Shown here: positions 45,652 to 54,885 of the stretch, piece by piece
Numbering within the stretch: position 1 is the stretch's first letter
Layout of the letters: every line of letters starts with the position of its first letter
From: Microbacterium sp. SA39
Lineage (GTDB): Bacteria; Actinomycetota; Actinomycetes; Actinomycetales; Microbacteriaceae
Reading direction: 5' to 3'
Assembly (NCBI RefSeq): GCF_000967865.1
Contig: NZ_JXRU01000037.1
Coordinates: 62,001 to 126,000 of the forward strand
DNA length: 64,000 nucleotides
Position numbers and translations under genes: made by a program
Notes under the pieces: model-generated
What the model was told of the DNA's origin: nothing
Databases searched by the model: none
Seen by the model: the letters and a program-made list of their open reading frames with translations, nothing else

Positions 45652-48050
45652 CCGCGCCTGCCCCTGCATCCGCCGCGATCTCCCTGCGCCGCTGGATACT
45701 CGACCTCGCAGCGTCCGCCGTTCTCGTCGCCGTCGCACTCGTCGGCTTCTGGCCCTCGTTCGCCGGTCCCTCCTTCCTACCCGCCGCGATCGGCGGCATC
45801 GTGATCGGACTCGCGATCGCCGGCGTCGCCGCCTGGCGCCGCTGGGGCATCCTGATCATCACCGGGCTGGTCGTCGCCGCGTACTTCGTCTTCGGAGCCG
45901 CGTTCGCCCTCCCGCATACCGCGATCCTCGGATTCGTTCCGACGCTCGAGACGCTGCAGAAGCTCGCGCTGGGCACGGTCACCGCCTGGAAGCAGATGCT
46001 CACGACCGTGGCGCCGGTCGCTGCGGTCGACGGGCACCTCATCGTCCCGTTCCTGCTGGCGCTCGTCGCCACGACGCTCACGGCATCGCTCGCGCTCCGC
46101 TTGCCGATCGTGGCGTGGGCGCTGCTCCCCGCGGGCGCGCTGCTGATGCTCGTGATCGCGCTCGGCACCCCGCAGCCGGCCTTCCCCGTCGTGCAGGGTC
46201 TCGTCTTCGCCGTGGTGAGCATCGCCTGGATGGCGCTGCGTCAGATCTGGGCGCCGCAGAACATGGCCGTCTCGGTCAGCGAGGTCGATCCGTCGCGCGC
46301 TGCGCACATGCGCATGCGGCGGCTGATCGCGGGCCTCGCCGTGCTGGCGGTCGCCGGCGGCGCGGGCGTCGCCGCGAGCGCGATCGCCGCCCCGGCCGAA
46401 CCGCGGCACGTGTTCCGCGACGTGATCATCCCTCCGTTCAACATCCGCGACTATCCGAGCCCGCTGCAGGCGTTCCGCAAGAACGTCCGTGATGACGTCG
46501 ACGAGACGCTCTTCACGGTGCAAGGGCTGCCGAAGGGCGCCCGCATCCGCACCGCCGTGATGGACGAGTACGACGGAATGGTCTACAACGTCACCGACGG
46601 CGGGCCCACCTCATCGAGCGCGTTCTCGCCACTGCGGTCCAACATGTCGCCGGATGCCGAGGGCGTGCCCGTCACGCTCAACATCGCGGTGGACGAGTAC
46701 AGCGCGGTCTGGATGCCGGCGGCAGGGGAGCTGTCCGAGATCCGCTTCACCGGCGATCGCGCCGAAGAGCTGCGGCGCGGCACCTACGTGAACGCCGAGA
46801 CCGGCACCGCCGTGTCCACGGTGAAGCTGCAGAAGGGCGACGAGTACTCCGTCGACGCCGTCATGCCGAACGCTCCCGATGACGATCAGCTCGCCGAGGT
46901 GGAGTTCGGAACCGTGGCGAAGCCGAAGCAGAGCAACGTTCCCGAAGAGCTCACCGCCCTGGCGGCTGAGACGGTCGCCAGTGCCGAGTCGCCCATCGAG
47001 CAGGTGCGCGCGCTGGAGAGCTTCCTCTCCGAGGGCGGATTCTTCAGTCACGGGCTCGAGGGCGAAGTGCTCTCCCGCGCAGGTCACACCTCCGAGCGCA
47101 TCACCACTCTCATCGGCGGGGACCAGATGATCGGCGACGACGAGCAGTACGCCGTCGCGATGGCTCTGCTCGCCGGAGAGCTCGGCATCCCCACCCGCGT
47201 CGTCATGGGCTACTACCCCGACGAGGAGCAGGAGGGCGAGGCCCTCTTCACCGCCACGGGCGACAACGTGCACTCGTGGGTCGAGGTGAACTTCGAGGGC
47301 TTCGGCTGGCTCAGGTTCAATCCGACGCCGCCCGAGGACCAGGTTCCCAACGACCAGAACACGAAGCCGCGCGTCGACCCGAAGCCGCAGGTGCTGCAGC
47401 CGCCGCCCCCGCCGCAGGAACCGGTCGACCTGCCGCCGACGCTCCCGGACGACCGCGAGTCGGAGGACGAGAGCCTCAACCTCGCCGGCCTCATCGGCGC
47501 GATCCTCCTGATCGGCGGGATCACGCTCGGCATCCTCGCGCTGCTCATGTCGCCGTTCATCGTGATCGGCGCGTGGAAGGCGGCGAAGCGCCGATCGCGC
47601 CGGGCCGCGGCCCGCACGGCCGACCGGATCAGCGGCGGCTGGGACGAGCTCACCGATCGCGCCGTCGACTATGGCGCCCGGCTCACGCCCGGGGGCACTC
47701 GACCCGAGGAGGCCGCGGCCGTGGTGGCGACGCTCGCCGTGCCGCGCGTCGCGGATCTCGCGCAGCGTGCCGACGCCGACGTGTTCGGTCCCACCGACCC
47801 GACCCCGGAGGACGTCGAGGCGTTCTGGAGCGAGGTCGACACGATCGTCGGCGGCCTGGGGGAGGACGCCGGCTTCTGGAAGCGCACGAAGGCCCGCCTG
47901 AGCCTCCGGTCGCTGCTGGGCGGATCGGCGATCTCGAACGGTTTCCAGGGGCTCCGAGAGGCCGCGACCGCGCGCGTGCGCCGCGAACCTGGCACGATCG
48001 AGAACAGCAACACGAGTACACCCGTCGCACCCGAGAGCGAGACCCCATGA
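45648..48050 (+). CDS. Transglutaminase-like membrane protein (DUF3488 type), catalytic residues lost
   Basis: 800 residues: about six to seven N-terminal membrane helices (to about residue 250), a large extracytoplasmic transglutaminase-like domain (about 430-565), a Pro-rich linker, one further helix (about 610-635) and a cytoplasmic tail. The core pattern is clear (E-Q-Y-A-V-A-M-A-L-L, GIPTRVVMGYY, VHSWVEVNFEGFGWLRF). However, the Cys that normally precedes E-Q-F/Y-A is Asp498, and the Asp of the usual F-D-P-T-P is Asn558; only His542 of the triad remains. It should be enzymatically inactive and may be a structural or binding subunit. It sits in the MoxR-DUF58 operon. Confidence 0.85.
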   Translation: MTAPAPASAAISLRRWILDLAASAVLVAVALVGFWPSFAGPSFLPAAIGGIVIGLAIAGVAAWRRWGILIITGLVVAAYFVFGAAFALPHTAILGFVPTLETLQKLALGTVTAWKQMLTTVAPVAAVDGHLIVPFLLALVATTLTASLALRLPIVAWALLPAGALLMLVIALGTPQPAFPVVQGLVFAVVSIAWMALRQIWAPQNMAVSVSEVDPSRAAHMRMRRLIAGLAVLAVAGGAGVAASAIAAPAEPRHVFRDVIIPPFNIRDYPSPLQAFRKNVRDDVDETLFTVQGLPKGARIRTAVMDEYDGMVYNVTDGGPTSSSAFSPLRSNMSPDAEGVPVTLNIAVDEYSAVWMPAAGELSEIRFTGDRAEELRRGTYVNAETGTAVSTVKLQKGDEYSVDAVMPNAPDDDQLAEVEFGTVAKPKQSNVPEELTALAAETVASAESPIEQVRALESFLSEGGFFSHGLEGEVLSRAGHTSERITTLIGGDQMIGDDEQYAVAMALLAGELGIPTRVVMGYYPDEEQEGEALFTATGDNVHSWVEVNFEGFGWLRFNPTPPEDQVPNDQNTKPRVDPKPQVLQPPPPPQEPVDLPPTLPDDRESEDESLNLAGLIGAILLIGGITLGILALLMSPFIVIGAWKAAKRRSRRAAARTADRISGGWDELTDRAVDYGARLTPGGTRPEEAAAVVATLAVPRVADLAQRADADVFGPTDPTPEDVEAFWSEVDTIVGGLGEDAGFWKRTKARLSLRSLLGGSAISNGFQGLREAATARVRREPGTIENSNTSTPVAPESETP

Positions 48051-49399
48051 CGCAGCCCGCGTTCGCACAGATCGCGCCGATCTCCCGCCGCGCGATCGGT
48101 TACCTCATCGACGCGGTCATCGCTGCCGGTCTCGCCATCGTCCTCGGCGGCGGGCTGCTGCTCGCCGTGACCCTTTCGGGCAGCATCGAGGCCGGGCTGA
48201 CGACGCTGCTCATCGGCGGTCCGATCGTCTCTCTCCTGCTGCTCGGCTGGTTCGTCGTCTACACGCTCATGCAGTCGAAGAACGGCTCGATCGGCATGCG
48301 TGCGCAGGGCCTGCGTCTGGTGTCGGCACGCGACCAGGGACCGCTCGGATTCGGACGGACCCTTTTGCGCAACATCATCTTCGGGCTCGCCGGCTCGATC
48401 GTGGTGGGCTACTTCACGCCACTGTTCGACGGCTCCGGGCGCTTCCAGGGCTGGCACGACAAGGTCGCGGGATCGCTGATGTTCGATTCGCGGGCGACTC
48501 CTGCCGGAGCCCAGGGTGGCGCTCCCGCGACGACCGCGATCCCGGTCGCCGGTCAGTCGGCCGAGCAGGCTCGACCGGCTGCTCCGGCGATTCCCGGCAT
48601 CCCGCATCCCTCCACGCCGTCGCTCGCATCGCCGCCCGCGGCGTCCGCCTTCCCCGCGCAGCCCGCGGCGCCGGCTTTCCCCGCGCAGCCCGCGGCACCG
48701 GCTTTCCCTGTGGCACCCGCGGCGCCCGTGCTCCCCCCTCAGCAGCCCACGCCGGCGTTCCCCGTCGTGACGCCGCCGGCCGAGTCGGATTCGCTGATCG
48801 CCTTCGTCCCCGGGATCACGCAGGATGCTCCGCCGCCGCGCGTGACGCCGCCCCCCGCACCTCAGCCGGATGCCGAGTCCGAGCTCGACGCGACCGTACA
48901 GGGCTATCCCGTGGCGCGACCGGACGCCCCGAGCGCCCCTCCGGCGCCGAGCATCCCGACCGTTCCTCCGGCGCCCGCGGTTCCGGTGCCGACGGTCACG
49001 GCGCCCGAGTCCCAGGCCCCCGCGCCCACCGCGCCCGAGTCCGAGGACATCGAGGACACACGGATCAGCATTCCCGGTCACCGGCTCGTCTTCACCTGGG
49101 ATGACGGCACACGCGTCTCGGTCTCGCGGCGCACGATCTTCGGTCGCAACCCCGCGGCCGAAGACGGCGCGGTCGTCGTGCCGGTGCGCGACGAGACCCT
49201 GTCACTGTCGAAGACGCACTTCGAGGCGGCCGCGGAATCGTCCGGCGGGTGGGTGCTGGATCGCCACTCGACCAACGGCACGACACTCGTCCGCGACGGA
49301 CAGCGGATCGCGTGCCCTGCGGGTCAGCGCGTTCCCGTGCGGCTCGGAGATGCGATCGAGATCGGTGATCGCATCGTCACGATCGGGGGCTACGCATGA
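48047..49399 (+). CDS. RDD-FHA membrane protein (copy 1)
   Basis: 450 residues: an N-terminal RDD domain with about three to four membrane helices (starting SRRAIGYLIDAVIA), a long Pro/Ala-rich linker (about residues 150-345, with repeats of P-A-A-P-A-F-P) and a C-terminal FHA domain (IFGRNPAAEDG, SLSKTHFEA, TNGTTL). FHA domains bind phosphothreonine peptides, so it probably docks phosphorylated partners at the membrane. It is flanked by the PP2C gene downstream, and a paralogue lies at 53412-54827. ATG overlaps the preceding stop. Confidence 0.88.
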   Translation: MTQPAFAQIAPISRRAIGYLIDAVIAAGLAIVLGGGLLLAVTLSGSIEAGLTTLLIGGPIVSLLLLGWFVVYTLMQSKNGSIGMRAQGLRLVSARDQGPLGFGRTLLRNIIFGLAGSIVVGYFTPLFDGSGRFQGWHDKVAGSLMFDSRATPAGAQGGAPATTAIPVAGQSAEQARPAAPAIPGIPHPSTPSLASPPAASAFPAQPAAPAFPAQPAAPAFPVAPAAPVLPPQQPTPAFPVVTPPAESDSLIAFVPGITQDAPPPRVTPPPAPQPDAESELDATVQGYPVARPDAPSAPPAPSIPTVPPAPAVPVPTVTAPESQAPAPTAPESEDIEDTRISIPGHRLVFTWDDGTRVSVSRRTIFGRNPAAEDGAVVVPVRDETLSLSKTHFEAAAESSGGWVLDRHSTNGTTLVRDGQRIACPAGQRVPVRLGDAIEIGDRIVTIGGYA

Positions 49400-50211
49400 G
49401 GCCCGCGCTCATCGTCTCGACGGGGTCGGCGACGCACCCCGGACTCCGTCGCGCCCTCAACGAAGACGCCCACCTCGCGAGTCCTCCCGTGTTCGTGGTC
49501 GCCGACGGCATGGGCGGCCATGAGGCGGGCGAGCGCGCGAGCGCCGCGGTCATCGCCGAGTTCTCCAGCTCGATCGGCCGGGCCTCGCTCGAACTCGACG
49601 ACGTGCGGCTCGCGCTGTCCCGTGCACGGGCGAGTGTCGAAGAGCTCTCCACCTCGGGCAACGGGCGCGCGGGGACGACCCTGAGCGGCGTGGTCATCGC
49701 CTCGGTCGACGGCATGGGCTACTGGCTCGCGGTCAACATCGGCGACTCCCGCACCTACCGGCTGGCCGATGGCGAGCTCGAGCAGATCAGCGTCGACCAT
49801 TCGGTCGTGCAGGAGCTGATCGAGGCCGGCGAGATCACGGTCGAGGATGCCGCGACCGACCGGCGCCGCAACATCATCACGCGCGCGATCGGGGCCAGCA
49901 GCACCGGCGACGCCGACTACTGGCTGTTCCCCGCCGAGCTCGGCGATCGGATCATGGTCTGCTCCGACGGCCTGACCTCCGAGGTGTCCGACGCTCGCAT
50001 CCGCGACGTGCTGCAGAACACCCCGGATCCGCAGAAGGCCGCAGACGTGCTGGTCGACGATGCCGTCACCGCCGGCGGCAGGGACAACATCACCGTGGTC
50101 ATCGTGGATGCCGTCTCGGTCGCGTCGCGACCGGGGACGCTCCTGGAGACGGATTCGGACATCGACATGGACACGCGGCCGCGTGAATCCGCAGCAGGAG
50201 GGGTTCGCTGA
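49396..50211 (+). CDS. PP2C-family protein phosphatase
   Basis: A 271-residue Ser/Thr phosphatase with the metal-binding motifs of the PPM family: RALNEDAHL, FVVADGMGGHEAG, MVCSDGLTSEV and GGRDNITVVIVD. No membrane segment. It should reverse phosphorylation by the kinase encoded three genes later and thereby control FHA-mediated complexes. Overlaps the preceding gene by 4 nt and the next by 1 nt. Confidence 0.93.
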   Translation: MRPALIVSTGSATHPGLRRALNEDAHLASPPVFVVADGMGGHEAGERASAAVIAEFSSSIGRASLELDDVRLALSRARASVEELSTSGNGRAGTTLSGVVIASVDGMGYWLAVNIGDSRTYRLADGELEQISVDHSVVQELIEAGEITVEDAATDRRRNIITRAIGASSTGDADYWLFPAELGDRIMVCSDGLTSEVSDARIRDVLQNTPDPQKAADVLVDDAVTAGGRDNITVVIVDAVSVASRPGTLLETDSDIDMDTRPRESAAGGVR

Positions 50212-51761
50212 TGCAGACCATCTACCGACCGGGCCAGTGGTATCTGATCGTCATCCCCGGAGCGCTCGTGGCACTGCCGCCCGACGTCCCCGGAGACGTG
50301 GTGGCGCGTCTGTGGGAGCGGCTGCCGGAGCACAAGACGCTCGCGACCGTGGTCGACGTGCTGACCGCACACGCCGGGGGAGCGTTCGCGTCGCTCCCGC
50401 CGTTCGTCGCTGCGGTGGCGGAGGGCAAGGACATCCGCATCGCGCTGCGCGGCGGGGTCAGCGCGCGTGTGAGCGGCGGCACCGAGTCGCACCAGTTCTC
50501 GGGCGCCGAGGTGACCACCTGGAGCGAGCGGTTCGTGGGAGGCGCCTCTCGCGTCGAGATCACGGTCGAAGCGGTCGAGGGGGCAGCTGCCCTTCCCGTG
50601 CACAGCGGTGTCGTGCGGGCAGCCGCCGTGAGCGCGGAGCTCGAGGACGAAGACGGCCGCGACCTCGCAGGCTCGCTGGGTCCGGTGCCCGTGATCGAAG
50701 CGGATGCCGCCGGGGCGTCGGCCGCGGTCCTCACGAGCACGCCCGCGCCATCGATCGCCGATTTCGGGGGAGGAGTGCCGGCGACGGCATCCGACGATAC
50801 CCCCGCTGCGCAGTCATCGTCGGAGTCCGACGACGCGGATGCCGAGGAGCCGACCGAGACCGAATTCGAGCCCTCCGTGGTTCCCTTCGAGCCTCTCGAC
50901 GCGGACGCAGCTGCCGCACCGGTCGCCGATGAACCCGCAGATGAACCGGTCGGGGATGAGGACCACGCCGAGGAACCGGTCGCGGATGAGGACGTCGCGG
51001 ATGCAGCGGAGGCCGCCGAGCCCGTCGCCGCTGGGGAGGAGAGCGCTGTCGACGACACGTCGGCCGAGGAACCGGTCGATCCGCTCGACGAGCTGTTCCC
51101 CGATGCCGAGTCGATCGAATCGATCGTGTCCGAATCCGAGCCTGCATCCGCACCGGCGGTCGACGGAGCGACGATCGTCCCGACCGAGGTCACGCTGGCC
51201 CCGTCGAACGAGGACTTCGACCAGCTGTGGGGCGCCACGGTGCACTCCGTCCCCACCGCGGGAGCGGCGCCTGCGGCGCCGGTGCCGCAGGCCGCTGCCT
51301 TCTCGGCACAGGGCGACCACGACGGAGCGACGATCTCGGCCGCCGAGCTGCGGGCCATGCGCCAGCAGCAGCCCACGGGTGATGACGTGCCGACTGCCGT
51401 CATCCCTGTCACGCCGGGGGCGACCGGCCGGGTGCGGGTGTCGACCGGCCAGGTCGTCGCGCTCGATCGCACCGTCATCATCGGACGCCGTCCGCGGTCG
51501 ACCCGCGCCAGCGGGGCGAATCTGCCGCATCTGATCGCCGTCGAGAGCCCGCAGCAGGACATCTCCCGCAGCCACCTCGAGATCAGGCCGGAAGGCGACA
51601 CCGTGGTGGTCATCGACCTGCACACCACGAACGGCTCGACTCTGCTGCGTCCCGGCGCCGATCCGATCCGTCTGCACCCCGGCGAGCAGACCCTCGTGCT
51701 CTCCGGCGACGTGGTCGACCTCGGCGACGGCGTGAAGGTCGCGTTCGAGGACCTCCCGTGA
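50211..51761 (+). CDS. FHA domain protein with acidic linker
   Basis: 516 residues. The N-terminal 150 residues form an uncharacterised domain (starting QTIYRPGQWYLIVIPG). A long acidic, low-complexity region follows (about 160-340, many A/E/D-E-P repeats). The C-terminus is an FHA domain (IIGRRPRS, DISRSHLEI, TTNGSTLL). No membrane helix is apparent, so it is probably a cytoplasmic adaptor. The Thr residues in the acidic linker could be kinase targets, by inference. Embedded between the phosphatase and kinase genes. Confidence 0.85.
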   Translation: MQTIYRPGQWYLIVIPGALVALPPDVPGDVVARLWERLPEHKTLATVVDVLTAHAGGAFASLPPFVAAVAEGKDIRIALRGGVSARVSGGTESHQFSGAEVTTWSERFVGGASRVEITVEAVEGAAALPVHSGVVRAAAVSAELEDEDGRDLAGSLGPVPVIEADAAGASAAVLTSTPAPSIADFGGGVPATASDDTPAAQSSSESDDADAEEPTETEFEPSVVPFEPLDADAAAAPVADEPADEPVGDEDHAEEPVADEDVADAAEAAEPVAAGEESAVDDTSAEEPVDPLDELFPDAESIESIVSESEPASAPAVDGATIVPTEVTLAPSNEDFDQLWGATVHSVPTAGAAPAAPVPQAAAFSAQGDHDGATISAAELRAMRQQQPTGDDVPTAVIPVTPGATGRVRVSTGQVVALDRTVIIGRRPRSTRASGANLPHLIAVESPQQDISRSHLEIRPEGDTVVVIDLHTTNGSTLLRPGADPIRLHPGEQTLVLSGDVVDLGDGVKVAFEDLP

Positions 51762-53410
51762 GTCGTCCTCCCTCTCCGCCGCCGGTGCTGCCCGGCTTCC
51801 GCTATCTCGAGCCGCTCGGTACGGGCGGCTTCGCCGACGTCTTCCTGTACGAGCAGGAGATGCCGCGCCGCCAGGTCGCGGTCAAGGTACTGCTCGCCGA
51901 TCGCATCTCCAGCACCGCGGCGCAGGAGTTCGCCGACGAGGCGAACGTGATGGCGATGCTGTCGACCCATCCGGCGATCGTCACGATCTATCAGGCGGGC
52001 GTCGCCGGCGACGGCCGTCCGTACCTGGTGATGGAGTACTGCCCCCGCCCGAACCTGCAGCTGCGGGCCCGGCGCGAATCGTTCTCGGTCGCCGAAGCAT
52101 TGCGCGTCGGCGTGCAGGTCGCGGGAGCGGTGGAGACGGCGCACCGCGCCGGAGTGCTGCACCGCGACATCAAGCCGGCGAACATCCTGGTCACGGCGTA
52201 CAACCGGCCGGCGCTGACCGACTTCGGAATCGCGTCGACGACCGGAGCCACCGGCGAGGCGTCGGGTATGTCGATCCCGTGGTCCCCGCCCGAGTCGTTC
52301 GCCGAGACCCCGACAAGTGGCCCTCGCACGGACGTGTGGGCGCTGGGCGCGACGCTCTACACGCTGCTCGCCGGACGCTCGCCGTTCGAGCGGCCGGGGG
52401 AGCGCAACTCCAGCGCGGACCTCATCGAGCGGATCGAGCGCGCCGCGCTCACGTCTCTCGGGCGCCCGGATTCGCCGGAGAGCCTGCAGCGCGTCCTCGA
52501 GCGCGCGATGGCGAAGAACCCCGACGATCGCTATCCGAGCGCGGTGGCGTTCGCACGTGCCCTGCAGAAGGTGCAGATCGAGCTCTCGCACTCGGTGACC
52601 CCGATCGACATCGTCGACGATCACCCGACCGCGGAAGATCTGGACGACGACGGCGACGGCCTCACCCGAGTCCGCGAGATCGTGAGCATCGACCCCGATG
52701 TCTCAGCCTTCACGCGTCCCTCTGCCGCTACCCAGCCGAAGAGTTCGCTGCCGGCTCTGCCGGATGTGCCGCGGTTCGACTCACCGGCTTCGGCGGGCGC
52801 CGTCGACGAAGCGACACAGATGCGCGTGCCGACGGTCGGCATGCCGCCGGCGCCCGCCGCGCCGACCCCGGACGACCGTACGATCGTGCGTCCGCCCATG
52901 GTGGTCGCACCGCACGCCCCGGCATCCGTCGTCCCTGCCCTGGCGTCCCCGCCGGGTCCTCCCGTCTCGCCTGCCGCCGGTGCGCCCGCCCTCGCGAACC
53001 CCAAGAACCGTCGGGGGCTGTGGATCGCCCTGTCGGCGGTCGCGGCCGTGATCGTCGTCGTGGGGACCATCGTCGGACTGAACGCGCTGGTGGCCGGCAT
53101 CGAGACGACTCCCGAGGCCACCGAGAGCGCCGACCCGCAGGACGTGGTCTCCGATTTCGTGCCGAAGGTGGCCGACCTCAGCGGAGCCCGACAGGGCGAG
53201 CTGATCGTCTTCACCTGGTTGAACAAGGACCCGCAGGAGGGCGACACGTTCATCTGGGAAGTCGTCGACGTCTCCGGCCAGGGAGAGCCGCAGCAGGCCG
53301 AGGATGCGGTCGCGCAGCTTCCCGCGAGTGCCGGCACCGTCTGCATCGACGTGATGCTGCGACGCGACGACGGACGGGTCTCCGAGCGCGTGCGGGGGTG
53401 CGTCGACTGA
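51758..53410 (+). CDS. Transmembrane Ser/Thr protein kinase (Hanks type)
   Basis: 550 residues: an N-terminal kinase domain with the ATP-binding Lys43 (VAVKVLL), catalytic Asp137 (HRDIKPANIL) and DFG Asp155 (TDFGIAS); a Thr/Pro-rich juxtamembrane region; one membrane helix (about 425-447); and a small extracellular domain of about 100 residues with two Cys that could form a disulphide. There are no PASTA repeats, unlike PknB. GTG start overlaps the stop of the FHA gene. Likely substrates are the FHA and EssC-like proteins of this operon. Confidence 0.92.
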   Translation: MSRPPSPPPVLPGFRYLEPLGTGGFADVFLYEQEMPRRQVAVKVLLADRISSTAAQEFADEANVMAMLSTHPAIVTIYQAGVAGDGRPYLVMEYCPRPNLQLRARRESFSVAEALRVGVQVAGAVETAHRAGVLHRDIKPANILVTAYNRPALTDFGIASTTGATGEASGMSIPWSPPESFAETPTSGPRTDVWALGATLYTLLAGRSPFERPGERNSSADLIERIERAALTSLGRPDSPESLQRVLERAMAKNPDDRYPSAVAFARALQKVQIELSHSVTPIDIVDDHPTAEDLDDDGDGLTRVREIVSIDPDVSAFTRPSAATQPKSSLPALPDVPRFDSPASAGAVDEATQMRVPTVGMPPAPAAPTPDDRTIVRPPMVVAPHAPASVVPALASPPGPPVSPAAGAPALANPKNRRGLWIALSAVAAVIVVVGTIVGLNALVAGIETTPEATESADPQDVVSDFVPKVADLSGARQGELIVFTWLNKDPQEGDTFIWEVVDVSGQGEPQQAEDAVAQLPASAGTVCIDVMLRRDDGRVSERVRGCVD

Positions 53411-53411
53411 C

Positions 53412-54827
53412 ATGATCTGGGAGATCGACGAGCAGAAGCAGACGATCGAGGGACTCGACGCGCAGGGCCGCCCCGATCCCGCGTACGCCGCGGCCCTCGG
53501 GCTGCTGCGCGCCCCGTTCGGCCGACGCGCGCTCGCCGCGATGATCGACGGCGGTATCTGGGTGCTGCTGCAGCTGCCCCTGTGGATCGGTGCACTGCCG
53601 CTCGTGCTCAAGCTCGCGAGCGGATCGATCTCGTCCTACGGCTTCATCAATCACCCGGATTTCGTGTTCTCGGTCGTCATGGCATCGGTGTCGACGCTTC
53701 TCAGCCTCATCTTCCTCATCGTGCAGCTGCTCCTCCACGGCCTGAAGGGCCGGACGATCGGCAAGGGCCTCACGGGTCTGCGGAGCGTCGATGTGCGCAC
53801 GCTCGAGCGTCCACGCGTCGGCGCCGTGCTGCTTCGCTTCCTCATCGTCGTGGCCGCAGGCATCGTCCCCGTGCTGGGACCGGCGGTCATCCTCGCCTCT
53901 CCGACGTTCGATCCCGAAGGCCGCGGGCGCGGGCTCCACGACAAGGCGACGAAGATCTGGCTCGTCGATGTGCGCAACGGTCTGAACCCCTATGACGAGA
54001 AGCGCATGCGCGTCGCGCGCAAGGTCGTCAAGGCCGAACCCACGCCGGAGCGCTCCGCGCTGCCCTCCCTCGCCACCCCGGTGGACCCGGGGGCGCAGCC
54101 GCAGTACCGGCCGGGCAGCCGGGTGAGTGCCGGAGTGCTCGGAGTCGCACGACCGTACGAGGCGCACGAGCGTCCGACGGTGGGTCTGCCGACCGTCGCG
54201 CCGGTGGTCGATCTCAGCACGGGCGAATCGGGCAAGCCGGTGCTCGGCGGGTACCGCATCCCGGACGGAGAGCGCACGGCCGGCACGGACCGCTCGGTCG
54301 CTGCCGCTCCGACGGCTGCCCCCGTCGCGGCGCAGCCGGCTACCGCTGCACCGGCGCCGCAGCCCACGGCCGTTCCGGCGCCGCAGCCCACGGCCGTTCC
54401 GGTGGCGCAGCCCGCGCCGCCGGCATCCGACCCGGCATCCGTCCCCGCTCCGGCACCGGTCTCTGTTCCTGAGCCGGTCGCACCGCCCGCCCCGGAGCCC
54501 GCCGTCCGCTTCGGGCTGCGCTTCGACACGGGCGAGAGCATCCTGATCACCGAGCCGGTGGTCCTCGGACGCAACCCGGATGCCGCCGAGCATCCCGGTG
54601 CCCGCGCGATCGCACTCGTCGACGACAGCCGTTCGCTCTCGAAGACGCACATGCTGGTACGGCCGGTCGAGGGAGGCCTCGAGGTCATCGACTGCCGCTC
54701 GACGAACGGGTCGGGCCTGATCCGCGGCGGCACCGAGTACGGCATCGCCGCGGGGACGCCCGTGCAGACGGTGGACGGCGACAGGATCCGGCTCGGCGAC
54801 CGCGTGGCCGCGGTGGTCCGCGCGTGA
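53412..54827 (+). CDS. RDD-FHA membrane protein (copy 2)
   Basis: 471 residues with the same plan as the protein at 48047-49399: RDD domain with about three membrane helices (starting RRALAAMIDGGIW), an Ala/Pro/Val-rich linker and a C-terminal FHA domain (VLGRNPDAAEH, SLSKTHMLV, STNGSGL). It has a longer hydrophilic N-terminus (about 33 residues). It is a paralogue rather than a copy, since the linkers are unrelated. It directly precedes the EssC-like ATPase gene. Confidence 0.88.
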   Translation: MIWEIDEQKQTIEGLDAQGRPDPAYAAALGLLRAPFGRRALAAMIDGGIWVLLQLPLWIGALPLVLKLASGSISSYGFINHPDFVFSVVMASVSTLLSLIFLIVQLLLHGLKGRTIGKGLTGLRSVDVRTLERPRVGAVLLRFLIVVAAGIVPVLGPAVILASPTFDPEGRGRGLHDKATKIWLVDVRNGLNPYDEKRMRVARKVVKAEPTPERSALPSLATPVDPGAQPQYRPGSRVSAGVLGVARPYEAHERPTVGLPTVAPVVDLSTGESGKPVLGGYRIPDGERTAGTDRSVAAAPTAAPVAAQPATAAPAPQPTAVPAPQPTAVPVAQPAPPASDPASVPAPAPVSVPEPVAPPAPEPAVRFGLRFDTGESILITEPVVLGRNPDAAEHPGARAIALVDDSRSLSKTHMLVRPVEGGLEVIDCRSTNGSGLIRGGTEYGIAAGTPVQTVDGDRIRLGDRVAAVVRA

Positions 54828-54885
54828 TCGCACGTGAACGAATGACGATGGTCGCTGGCGCGCTCTGCGCCGTGGGGGGATACAC

